Assembly (NCBI GenBank): GCA_903858875.1
Contig: CAIOKP010000376.1
Location: 1 to 39,651 of the forward strand
Length of the DNA stretch: 39,651 bases
From: an uncultured Sphingomonadales bacterium
GTDB lineage: Bacteria; Pseudomonadota; Alphaproteobacteria; Sphingomonadales; Sphingomonadaceae
Direction of reading: 5' to 3'
Made by a program: the position numbers and the translations under genes. The notes beneath the pieces are model-generated. The model had not been told where the DNA came from. It saw nothing but the letters and a program-made list of their open reading frames with translations, and ran no database searches. Shown here one piece after another: positions 32,670 through 39,651 of this stretch. Positions within the stretch are counted from its first letter, which is position 1. Each line of letters opens with the position of its first letter.

Positions 32670-35327
32670 ATGACCGATAGCAACGACAAACCGACACTGG
32701 GCCGCAAGCCACTGGGGCTGAAGAGCGCAGTGGTGGCGGGCGAAGTCAAGCAGACCTTCAGCCATGGCCGGACCAACAAGGTCGTGGTCGAGGTCAAGCG
32801 CCGCAAGGTGTTGGGCAAGCCCGGTGAAGCCGGCGGCGTAGTGCATGAGGCCCCGGCGGCCGAAGTGCCCGTGGCCGCCGCTGCGCCTGTGCCCACCCCG
32901 GCGCCCGCGCCAGTTGTTGAGGCACCGGCAGCCGTCGTGGCCGCCCCCGTGCCCGTGGCGCCACAGCCCGCGCCCGTGCAACCGCAACGTGCGCCCGCCC
33001 CGCGCCCCGCGCCGCCCCGCAACGAAACGCGTCAAGAAGCGCAATCTCGCCTGCTGCGCGAAGCCGAAGAGGCCCGCATGGTAGCCACCGAAGCGGCTAC
33101 CCGGCGCGAGCATGAGCAGCGCCTGCGGGCGATGGAAGAAGAAAAGCGCCGGGCTGAGGAAAACCGCCGGATTGCTGCTGGCGAGGCGGAAGCTGCCGCG
33201 GCCCCGGTGGTCGAAGCCGCGCCGGTCGTGGTAACGCCTGTGGTCGAAGCCTCTGCCGCGCCGGTGGCGGCGCCCGCCGCCCCGGCGCCTCGGGCCGAGC
33301 GTGCGCCGGCTGCTGCGCCTGCGCCGCGCCGCTTTACCCCGGTTGCCGCGCCTGCGCCGGCCCGCCGTCCGGAAGCCGCCGCCGCCAAGAAACCCGGTGC
33401 CGCGCGTGACAAGGCCGGTGCAGACCGTCGCCAGTCGGGCAAGTTGACCGTCAGCCGCGCGCTGAACGAGGATGAGGGCGCTCGCGCTCGCAGCCTTGCC
33501 GCCTTGAAGCGCGCCCGCGAAAAGGAAAAGCGCGCCCATTACGCCGGGCAATCGCAACAGCGCGAAAAGCAAGTGCGCGACGTTGTGGTGCCAGAAGAGA
33601 TCACCGTGCAGGAATTGGCCAACCGTATGGCCGAAAAGGCCTCGGATCTCGTCAAATCGCTGTTCAAGATGGGCGTCGTTGGTAACGTCAACCACGTGCT
33701 CGATCAGGATACCGCCGAGCTGTTGGTCGAGGAATTCGGCCACAATATCGAGCGCGTGTCTGAAAACGACGTCGACATTAACATCGCCGCCGACGTCGAT
33801 GCCGAAGACACCTTGCAGCCGCGTCCGCCGGTGGTCACCATCATGGGCCACGTCGATCACGGCAAGACCAGCTTGCTCGACGCTTTGCGCGGCACCGATG
33901 TGGTGCGCGGCGAGGCGGGCGGCATTACGCAGCATATCGGCGCCTATCAGATCAAGACCAAGGGGGGCGATCTGATCACCTTCCTGGATACGCCAGGTCA
34001 CGAAGCGTTTACCGACATGCGGATGCGCGGTGCCAATGTCACCGACATCGTCGTGTTGGTGGTGGCCGCCGACGATGGCATCATGCCGCAGACGATCGAG
34101 GCGATCCGCCATACCCGCGCGGCGGGCGTGCCGATGATCGTCGCGATCACCAAATGCGACAAGCCCGAGGCCAACCCGCAGAAGATCCGCGAACGTTTGC
34201 TCGAACATGAAGTCGTGGTCGAGCAGATGTCCGGTGATGTGCAGGATGTCGAACTGTCGTCGAAGACCGGCGTGGGCTTGCCGGAGCTGATCGAAAAGAT
34301 CCTGTTGCAGGCCGAATTGCTTGAATTGCGGGCCAACCCCGACCGCGCCGCCGAGGCGACGGTGGTCGAGGCCAAGCTCGATAAGGGCAAGGGGCCGCTG
34401 GCGACTGTCCTGATTACGCGTGGTACGTTGAAGATCGGCGATATTCTGGTTGTCGGCACACAGTCGGGCCGCGTTCGCGCGATGCTCGATGACAAGGGGC
34501 GCCAGATCAAGGCTGCACCGCCCGCCTTGCCGGTTGAGGTGTTGGGCCTGTCGGGCGTGCCGATGGCTGGCGATACGCTGACCGTGGTGGAGAGCGAGGC
34601 CCGTGCCCGCGAAGTCGCCGCGTTCCGCCATGAACAGGCGACCGCCAAGCGCACCGTGAGCGAGGCACCAAGCCTGGAGAACATGTTCTCGGCGCTGAAG
34701 GCCAAGGCAACCGTGATCGAATTCCCGCTGGTCGTGAAGGCCGACGTGCAAGGGTCGGTCGAGGCGATCGTCAATGCGCTCAACAAGATCTCGAACGACG
34801 AGATCAAGGTACGCATCCTGCATGCAGGCGTTGGCGCGATTACCGAGAGCGATGTCAGCCTGGCGGCGGCATCGGGGGCACCGATCGTCGGCTTTAACGT
34901 GCGACCCAACGCCAAGGCGCGCGAATTGGTCGACCGTTTCAAGGTACGGATGAAGTATTTCGACGTGATCTATCACCTGACCGACGACATTTCGAAGGAA
35001 ATGGCCGGCGTTTGGGGTCCGGAACGCATCGAAACCGTCGTCGGCCGCGCCGAGGTCAAGGAAGTGTTCCCCGCCGGCAAGCACGACAAGGCCGCTGGTC
35101 TGTTGGTGCTCGAGGGCTACATCAAGAAGGGCCTCTACACCCGCGTTACCCGCCACGACGTCATCATTTCGAAGACGCACATCGGGTCGCTGCGCCGGTT
35201 CAAGGACGACGTTGCCGAAGTGCGCGCCGGGCTCGAATGCGGTGTGGTGTTGCAGGACACCAACGACATCCGCGCGGGCGATATGCTCGAAACCTTTGAA
35301 GTCGAGATGCGCGAACGCACGATGTAA
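32670..35327 (+). CDS. infB: Translation initiation factor IF-2
   Basis: 885-aa GTPase that brings initiator tRNA to the 30S subunit. The N-terminal ~270 residues are the basic IF2-associated start (FSHGRTNKVVVEVKRRKV) and a long alanine/proline-rich linker. The G domain follows: G1 GHVDHGKTSLLDALR, G2 GGITQHIGAYQI, G3 DTPGHEAF. G4 reads TKCD where most homologues have NKxD. Domains II-IV extend to the end (VKADVQGSVEAIVNAL, VFPAGKHDKAAGLLVLEG). ATG 32670 gives the family start MTDSNDKPTLGRKPLG. Confidence 0.97.
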   Translation: MTDSNDKPTLGRKPLGLKSAVVAGEVKQTFSHGRTNKVVVEVKRRKVLGKPGEAGGVVHEAPAAEVPVAAAAPVPTPAPAPVVEAPAAVVAAPVPVAPQPAPVQPQRAPAPRPAPPRNETRQEAQSRLLREAEEARMVATEAATRREHEQRLRAMEEEKRRAEENRRIAAGEAEAAAAPVVEAAPVVVTPVVEASAAPVAAPAAPAPRAERAPAAAPAPRRFTPVAAPAPARRPEAAAAKKPGAARDKAGADRRQSGKLTVSRALNEDEGARARSLAALKRAREKEKRAHYAGQSQQREKQVRDVVVPEEITVQELANRMAEKASDLVKSLFKMGVVGNVNHVLDQDTAELLVEEFGHNIERVSENDVDINIAADVDAEDTLQPRPPVVTIMGHVDHGKTSLLDALRGTDVVRGEAGGITQHIGAYQIKTKGGDLITFLDTPGHEAFTDMRMRGANVTDIVVLVVAADDGIMPQTIEAIRHTRAAGVPMIVAITKCDKPEANPQKIRERLLEHEVVVEQMSGDVQDVELSSKTGVGLPELIEKILLQAELLELRANPDRAAEATVVEAKLDKGKGPLATVLITRGTLKIGDILVVGTQSGRVRAMLDDKGRQIKAAPPALPVEVLGLSGVPMAGDTLTVVESEARAREVAAFRHEQATAKRTVSEAPSLENMFSALKAKATVIEFPLVVKADVQGSVEAIVNALNKISNDEIKVRILHAGVGAITESDVSLAAASGAPIVGFNVRPNAKARELVDRFKVRMKYFDVIYHLTDDISKEMAGVWGPERIETVVGRAEVKEVFPAGKHDKAAGLLVLEGYIKKGLYTRVTRHDVIISKTHIGSLRRFKDDVAEVRAGLECGVVLQDTNDIRAGDMLETFEVEMRERTM

Positions 35328-35333
35328 TGGGAA

Positions 35334-35375
35334 TGGGCGGGGTGAAAGTGTCTTGGCTCTTTCCCCCCGCCGCCC
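35334..35375 (+). terminator. Hairpin after infB
   Basis: GGGCGGGG-T-GAAAG pairs with CTTTCC-CCCCGCC(G)CCC around a short loop, 7 bases after the infB stop. The stem is long but not followed by a T-run, so termination may be partial. It would separate infB from the DUF1697 gene. Confidence 0.5.
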
Positions 35376-35455
35376 AATTGTCGGGACGCCGCCGGCGCGT
35401 TTTATGGGCGGTCTGACGGCGCAACGGTGCGGTATGACTGTGGGATTTCGTATTA

Positions 35456-36007
35456 ATGCCCCGCTACATCGCCTTTTTCAGCTCCATCAACGTCGGCAGC
35501 AACCGTCTGTCGATGGCCGACCTGCGCTATGCGTTTGAGCGGGAGGAGTTTGAGAATGTCGAGACGGTGGTGGCCAGTGGCAACGTGCTGTTCGACTATG
35601 AGGAGCGGCCGAGTGAAGGGCTGGAGGATTTGCTCGCCCATGTGATGCTCGACCGGTTCGATATTGACAGTTTTTCCGCTGTGCGCAGCCGGGATGAGGT
35701 TGCCGGGGCGATTGACGGCAACCCTTTTGCCGCGACCGGCGATCCGGCACAGGTGCATACGCTGTTCCTGTCGGGCGCGGTCAATCAGGCGGCGTTTGAC
35801 CGTCTGCAGGCCGACCATGCGACACGCGGGCCAGAGCGGATCGCCGCCGGGCCGAGGTCGCTGTATATCGATTTCGTCAATGGTGTCGGACGGAGCCGGC
35901 TGACCAACGCCTTTATCGAGCGGCGGTTGAGCTTGCGGGGAACCGCGCGCAATATCAGTTCATTGCGGCGCATTCTTGCCAAGATGGATGGGGATACCGG
36001 ACACTAA
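35456..36007 (+). CDS. DUF1697 family protein
   Basis: 183-aa cytosolic protein of the DUF1697 family, function unknown. The signature start RYIAFFSSINVGSNRLSMAD (usually FLRGINVGG...), VETVVASGNVLFD and the C-terminal TNAFIERRLSLRGTARN are present. The 'SSINVGSNR' start departs slightly from the usual 'RGINVGG'. It sits inside the otherwise conserved infB-rbfA interval, so it is a lineage-specific insertion. Confidence 0.88.
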   Translation: MPRYIAFFSSINVGSNRLSMADLRYAFEREEFENVETVVASGNVLFDYEERPSEGLEDLLAHVMLDRFDIDSFSAVRSRDEVAGAIDGNPFAATGDPAQVHTLFLSGAVNQAAFDRLQADHATRGPERIAAGPRSLYIDFVNGVGRSRLTNAFIERRLSLRGTARNISSLRRILAKMDGDTGH

Positions 36008-36025
36008 CGTGCCGAAAGGCAAGCA

Positions 36026-36054
36026 GCGCGGGGTGGATCATCTCCGCCCCGCGC
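36026..36054. terminator. Bidirectional terminator between the DUF1697 and RcnB-like genes
   Basis: GCGCGGGG and CCCCGCGC form a perfect 8-bp stem with a 13-base loop, between the converging stops (36007 and 36067). It is followed by TTCCTG on the plus strand; U-runs are poor, but the placement fits. Confidence 0.65.
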
Positions 36055-36066
36055 TTCCTGTGACTA

Positions 36067-36486
36067 TTAGCGCATGGCACCGATCATGATGCTGGCGACC
36101 ACACCGCTGGCGATGCCGACCAACAGCGCATCGTCGCCGTTGCGCACCCAGTGGTAGCCGCGCGGCGGCGGGCGCAGCCGGTGATATTGACGATAATCGA
36201 TCTCGGCATAGCGCCATGCGTGGTTGCGATCAAAGCGATCACCACGGCGATACTGATGCCAGCCCATCGGCGGGCCATCGCGACGGTCCGGGCCACCGCG
36301 CCAATCGGGACCGCGCCAATCGGCACCACGATGGTCGGGGCCGCGGTTTTGATGGTCACGGTAATCGCCGCGTTGGTGTTGATCATGCTGGTCTTGATCG
36401 TGATGATCTTGGGCGAGAGCGGCGGTCGGGGCAACCACCGGCAACAGCATCGATGCAGCGATGGCTGCGGAGAGAAATTTGTTCAT
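36067..36486 (-). CDS. RcnB family exported protein
   Basis: 139-aa periplasmic protein. A signal peptide (about residues 1-25, ending TAALA-QD) is followed by a histidine/aspartate/glutamine-rich segment (DHHDQDQHDQHQRGDYRDH), an arginine/glycine stretch, and the RcnB core: YRRGDRFDRNHAWRYAEIDY, LRPPPRGYHWVRNGDDALLV and IASGVV. E. coli RcnB helps nickel/cobalt homeostasis; in sphingomonads RcnB-like proteins are numerous with uncertain roles. ATG 36486 follows AGGAGGAGG; upstream TCCTC could pair with this site. Opposite in strand to its surroundings, dividing infB from rbfA. Confidence 0.88.
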   Translation of the reverse strand: MNKFLSAAIAASMLLPVVAPTAALAQDHHDQDQHDQHQRGDYRDHQNRGPDHRGADWRGPDWRGGPDRRDGPPMGWHQYRRGDRFDRNHAWRYAEIDYRQYHRLRPPPRGYHWVRNGDDALLVGIASGVVASIMIGAMR

Positions 36487-36668
36487 AGGCCTCCTCCTGT
36501 ATGAGGATTTATACTTGGTCGCCACGATGTGACCCCAAGCTGAACCATATCGACAACTGTGTGACAGGATGAAGAAGTTCGTTGCCAAGCGGTGCCTTCC
36601 GGGGGCAAAGCGGGCGGATGAACGGCGGGCGGCGCATGAACCGTCGCCACCTGCGAAAATGGAAAATT

Positions 36669-37106
36669 ATGGCCCGTCTCCCGACCTCCACCGCTGAAAC
36701 CCGCTCGGTCCGCCTGTTGAAAGTGGGCGAACAGGTTCGCCATGTGATCTCAGAATTGCTGACGCGTCAGGCGGTACATGATGAAGTGCTGAGCGCCCGC
36801 ACGGTTTCGGTGACCGAAGTGCGGATGTCGCCCGATTTGCGCCATGCAACGGTGTTCATCAAGCCGCTGCTGGGCGAGGATGAGGAGGCGGTGCTGAAGG
36901 CATTTCGCACCCACACCGCCTATTTCCAAAAGGAAGTCGCGGGCAAGTTGAAGCTGAAATACGCGGCAAAGGTCAAGTTTCTGTCCGACGACAGCTTTGA
37001 CGAGGCCAGGCGCATCGAGATGTTGTTGGCCGATCCGCGTGTGCGGCGCGATGTCGCGGTCGCCGCGGATGGCGCCGAAGAAACCGATGAGGACGCGGGC
37101 GCGTAA
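36669..37106 (+). CDS. rbfA: 30S ribosome-binding factor RbfA
   Basis: 145-aa ribosome maturation factor with a KH-like fold. Family motifs are seen: [20 protein letters not shown] at the start, [18 protein letters not shown] in the middle, and [20 protein letters not shown] near the end, with an acidic tail. ATG 36669 matches the family start; the frame is open to 36582, but the extra residues are shadow sequence of the rcnB promoter region. Tdk follows six bases later, so the two are co-transcribed. Confidence 0.94.
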   Translation: MARLPTSTAETRSVRLLKVGEQVRHVISELLTRQAVHDEVLSARTVSVTEVRMSPDLRHATVFIKPLLGEDEEAVLKAFRTHTAYFQKEVAGKLKLKYAAKVKFLSDDSFDEARRIEMLLADPRVRRDVAVAADGAEETDEDAGA

Positions 37107-37112
37107 TTTCCG

Positions 37113-37718
37113 GTGGCCAAGCTCTATTTTTATTATGCCAGCATGAATGCGGGCAAATCGACCACGCTGTTGCAAGCCGATTTCAATTATCGCGAGCGCG
37201 GTATGGCGACGATGCTGTGGACCGCCGCGCTCGATCATCGTGGTGGGGACCGGGCGATTGAAAGCCGGATTGGGCTCAACGCCGGGGCGCATCGTTTCGA
37301 TGCCGGGACCGACCTGTGCGTGGCGGTGGGGGTGGCCCATGCCGCGACGCCGCTGTCCTGCGTGCTGATCGATGAGGCGCAGTTTTTGACCCCGGCACAG
37401 GTGTGGCAATGCGCCAGGCTGGCCGATGAGGTGGGTATTCCGGTGCTGTGCTATGGGTTGCGCACCGATTTTCAGGGCGAATTGTTCCCCGGATCGGCGG
37501 TCTTGCTGGGTATTGCGGACGCGTTGGTTGAGTTGAAAGCGGTGTGCCATTGCGGGCGCAAGGCGACGATGAACCTTCGCGTCGATGCCGCGGGCCATGC
37601 GGTGACCGCCGGTGCGCAGAACGAGATTGGCGGCAATGACCGCTATGTCGCGTTGTGTCGTCGGCATTTCGCGGCGGAAATGGGCCTGTATGGCGCGGCG
37701 CATGGGGCCGGGGCATGA
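37113..37718 (+). CDS. tdk: Thymidine kinase
   Basis: 201-aa type II thymidine kinase that phosphorylates thymidine in the salvage pathway. P-loop SMNAGKST (about 10-17), Walker B LIDEAQFL, the C-terminal GGNDRYVALCRRHF and the zinc-binding Cys pairs (CHCGRKA and CRRH) are present. GTG start at 37113, seven bases after the rbfA stop. Its ATGA overlap with truB means translational coupling. Tdk inside the rbfA-truB interval is unusual. Confidence 0.94.
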   Translation: MAKLYFYYASMNAGKSTTLLQADFNYRERGMATMLWTAALDHRGGDRAIESRIGLNAGAHRFDAGTDLCVAVGVAHAATPLSCVLIDEAQFLTPAQVWQCARLADEVGIPVLCYGLRTDFQGELFPGSAVLLGIADALVELKAVCHCGRKATMNLRVDAAGHAVTAGAQNEIGGNDRYVALCRRHFAAEMGLYGAAHGAGA

Positions 37719-38632
37719 GCGTGCACGGCTGGATCATCCTCGACAAGCCGGTGGGGATGGGGAGCACGCAGGGCGTTGCGGCGGTCAAGCGCAACCTGCG
37801 TGAGGCGGGGTTCAACATGAAGTTGAAGGGCGGGATCAAGGTCGGCCATGGCGGCACGCTCGATCCGTTGGCCAGCGGGATCTTGCCGATCGCGGTGGGC
37901 GAGGCGACCAAGATCACCGGGCGGATGCTGGACGCGTCCAAGATCTATGATTTTACCATCACGTTTGGCGCGGAAACGGACACGCTCGACCTTGAAGGGC
38001 AAGTGATCGCCACCAGCGATGTGTTGCCCGGCGCGACCGAAGTGGCCGGCGTGCTGCCACAATTTACCGGGCCGATCGAACAGGTGCCGCCGGCCTATTC
38101 GGCGTTGATGATCGACGGGGTGCGCGCCTATGACCGGGCGCGGGCGGGCGAAGTGGTCGATATGCCGACTCGCGCCGTGACGATCTACACGCTCGACCTG
38201 CTGGATGCCGATGCTGGTTGCGTGACCTTGCGCGCCTTTGTGTCCAAGGGGACCTATATCCGCAGTCTGGCGCGCGATATCGCGCTGGCGCTGGGCACGC
38301 GGGGGCATGTGACGATGCTGCGTCGGATCAAGGCGGGGCCGTTCGGGCTGGATCAGGCGATTTCGCTGGACAAGTTGAATGAAGTGGGCAAGGGGGCGAG
38401 GCTTGAACATATACTCTTGCCGCTCGAGGCGGGGCTGGTCGACATCCCGGCTCTCCCCCTCAGTCCAGAGGCGGCAAGGGCGGTCCGACAGGGCCGCGTT
38501 CTGACTGGGCAGCCCCACTCCGACGGGCTCTATCTGGCATCCTTGGGCGCAACGCCTGTGGCGCTGATGGTGGTTGACGGGGGTTCGGCCCGGGTCGAAC
38601 GGGGGTTTAACTTTTCCGATGTCGCGGAGTAG
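37715..38632 (+). CDS. truB: tRNA pseudouridine-55 synthase TruB
   Basis: 305-aa enzyme making pseudouridine 55 in the tRNA T-arm. The active-site stretch is [20 protein letters not shown] with the catalytic Asp. [33 protein letters not shown] and [16 protein letters not shown] are conserved. The C-terminal PUA-like part is short. ATG 37715 overlaps the tdk stop by four bases (ATGA); it ends four bases before rpsO. Confidence 0.96.
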   Translation: MSVHGWIILDKPVGMGSTQGVAAVKRNLREAGFNMKLKGGIKVGHGGTLDPLASGILPIAVGEATKITGRMLDASKIYDFTITFGAETDTLDLEGQVIATSDVLPGATEVAGVLPQFTGPIEQVPPAYSALMIDGVRAYDRARAGEVVDMPTRAVTIYTLDLLDADAGCVTLRAFVSKGTYIRSLARDIALALGTRGHVTMLRRIKAGPFGLDQAISLDKLNEVGKGARLEHILLPLEAGLVDIPALPLSPEAARAVRQGRVLTGQPHSDGLYLASLGATPVALMVVDGGSARVERGFNFSDVAE

Positions 38633-38636
38633 TGAA

Positions 38637-38906
38637 ATGTCGGTTAGCCCCGAAAAGAAGCAGGAAATCATTCAGGACAACGCCCGCGCCGCCAGCGACA
38701 CTGGTTCGCCGGAAGTGCAGGTCGCGATCCTGACCAGCCGCATTCTGACTTTGACCAGTCACTTCAAGCTGCACCACAAGGATAACCATTCCCGCCGTGG
38801 TCTGCTGATGATGGTCAACAAGCGGCGCACCCTGCTTGCCTACCTGAAGAAAAAAGATGTCGCGCGTTACAATGCGCTCATCGCGAAGCTGGGTCTGCGT
38901 AAGTAA
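38637..38906 (+). CDS. rpsO: 30S ribosomal protein S15
   Basis: 89-aa S15, full length. ATG follows GGAG. Motifs include [36 protein letters not shown] and [20 protein letters not shown]. Order truB-rpsO-pnp is conserved. A strong terminator separates it from pnp. Confidence 0.97.
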   Translation: MSVSPEKKQEIIQDNARAASDTGSPEVQVAILTSRILTLTSHFKLHHKDNHSRRGLLMMVNKRRTLLAYLKKKDVARYNALIAKLGLRK

Positions 38907-38913
38907 GACCTGT

Positions 38914-38943
38914 GAAGCGCCCCGCTAGCGGGGCGCTTCTTGC
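38914..38943 (+). terminator. Rho-independent terminator after rpsO
   Basis: A 26-nt perfect palindrome (38914-38939; left arm GAAGCGCCCCGCT, right arm AGCGGGGCGCTTC) directly follows rpsO and is followed by T's. Its symmetry makes it function on either strand; pnp starts 184 bp further. Confidence 0.85.
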
Positions 38944-39126
38944 ATCTGGGTCGGGGAAATCGGACGCGAAAATCGTGTCACCGGCCTGCAAAATGTTACG
39001 GGTATGCCTGCAATTCGGCGGGACCCCCATGGGGCCAGACACAATGCCCCGCACCGGACCGGGACGGTATCCCCGGCAGCAAACCCTGGGCGTGCAATAG
39101 GGCCGCGCGGGAACGAAGGAAATACG

Positions 39127-39426
39127 ATGTTCGACGTCAAGACTGTATCGATGGAGTGGGGCGGAAAGACCCTCACCCTCGAAACCGGCCGCATTGCTCG
39201 CCAGGCCAATGGCGCTGTGCTGGCGACTTATGGCGAAACCGTGGTGCTGTGCGCCGTGACCGCCGCAAAGAGCGTGAAGGAGGGCCAGGATTTCTTCCCG
39301 CTCACCGTTCACTATCAGGAAAAGTTTTCGGCTGCCGGCCGTATCCCCGGTGGCTCGAAAGAAACAGAAAGTGCATCGGCTTTCGCTGGAACGGGCACAA
39401 GCCGTCCAAAGAGGCGGCGTTCGTGA
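39127..39426 (+). CDS. pnp: Polynucleotide phosphorylase, 5' fragment cut after codon 76
   Basis: PNPase degrades RNA 3' to 5' using phosphate and normally has about 700-770 residues. Here only the first 76 match: [40 protein letters not shown] and [20 protein letters not shown]. The usual continuation after GRIPGG (FFKRE..., then RLIDRPIRPLF) is absent; the frame runs 24 unrelated codons ([12 protein letters not shown]...) to a stop at 39426. AAGGA precedes the ATG at normal spacing, so the start is intact. Truth is either a broken gene or, more likely, a mis-joined contig end at about 39,354. Confidence 0.9.
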   Translation: MFDVKTVSMEWGGKTLTLETGRIARQANGAVLATYGETVVLCAVTAAKSVKEGQDFFPLTVHYQEKFSAAGRIPGGSKETESASAFAGTGTSRPKRRRS

Positions 39427-39651
39427 TGCCAGATAACCGCACGACCATTCCGCGCAACTCGCTATCCAACGGGTCAAATATCGAAGAACTGTACTATCCT
39501 TTCGATTTCATGCATATGCGAAGAATGTTTCGCCTGCGCATGAGCGAGCACGGTGAGCCAATTTGGTCGGAAGCCGAAGGCATTTACAAGAAACTGAAGA
39601 TCGCCATCGACCAAATGGCGGTGATGCGCGCCCAGGTCCAGCCCGATCCCC
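39354..39651 (+). CDS. Internal fragment resembling a phage portal protein
   Basis: A second frame, different from pnp, is open from about the junction to the window end without start or stop. It reads [49 protein letters not shown] and [20 protein letters not shown] followed by AQVQPDP. The YYPFDFMH segment, the [11 protein letters not shown] helix and RAQVQPD fit the central region of tailed-phage portal proteins by my recognition, but I could not search a database. Base composition is visibly less GC-rich than the rest of the window. It is an inner piece, cut on both sides. Confidence 0.5.

Noticed and set aside
32445..35180. 911-codon open frame on the minus strand
   Set aside because: Antisense shadow of infB caused by strong GC bias at third codon positions; the product is histidine/arginine-rich low-complexity sequence without a domain.
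36582..36668. N-terminal extension of RbfA
   Set aside because: Extra residues have no family similarity and overlap the rcnB promoter region; ATG 36669 gives the normal start.
39354..39651. Prophage integrated in pnp
   Set aside because: No att-like repeat, integrase or phage gene start is visible; the junction is internal to both genes, so integration in the usual sense is not supported.

Overview
The window reads as chromosomal DNA of a high-GC alphaproteobacterium, most likely a member of the Sphingomonadales. I infer this from the alphaproteobacteria-specific F1-ATPase inhibitor zeta subunit, the CrtZ carotenoid hydroxylase, the TonB-dependent receptor beside a TPR-sulfotransferase, the globin-coupled chemoreceptor, and the style of the nusA/infB and pnp products. 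No rRNA, tRNA, CRISPR array or insertion sequence was seen.

Layout. 1-7.1 kb: a globin-coupled chemoreceptor with an incomplete N-terminus, an MFS transporter, a DUF3237 protein (minus), an FAD-dependent oxidoreductase and a HerA-like ATPase. 7.1-11.4 kb (minus): a RhlE-type DEAD-box helicase, a secreted TonB-C domain protein and a second, membrane-bound chemoreceptor. 11.6-16.4 kb (plus): acetyltransferase, TPR-sulfotransferase and TonB-dependent receptor, closed by a clear terminator. 16.5-21.1 kb: gamma-glutamyltransferase (minus), PilZ protein (plus), Nudix hydrolase (minus), a 484-bp gene-free stretch with a candidate structured RNA, then the minus-strand set zeta inhibitor-BolA-monothiol glutaredoxin. 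21.3-24.7 kb: leuC-small membrane protein-leuD (minus), crtZ (plus), sufE (minus).

24.7-28.7 kb is the most interesting region: an enlarged phage-shock (Psp) operon. A divergent PspF activator faces pspA-pspB-pspC followed by four further small membrane proteins, several of which repeat the C-terminal coiled-coil signature of PspB. A textbook sigma-54 promoter precedes pspA, but it lies about 307 nt upstream of the PspA start, and an open frame fused in frame to PspA begins almost exactly at the predicted transcription start. An orphan ParA ATPase follows pspF.

29.7-39.4 kb is the conserved translation and RNA-metabolism cluster rimP-nusA-ylxR-infB, interrupted by a DUF1697 gene and an opposing rcnB-type gene, then rbfA-tdk-truB-rpsO-pnp. 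At about 39,354 pnp is cut after codon 76. The remaining ~300 bases are a different, lower-GC open frame resembling the inside of a phage portal protein, with no start of its own. That is either an assembly chimera at a contig end or a real recombination scar.

The two strongest candidates for undescribed biology are the Psp locus with its repeated coiled-coil tails and odd leader, and the possible sigma-54-driven structured RNA at 19.8-20.1 kb, whose promoter shares 11 bases with the pspA promoter.
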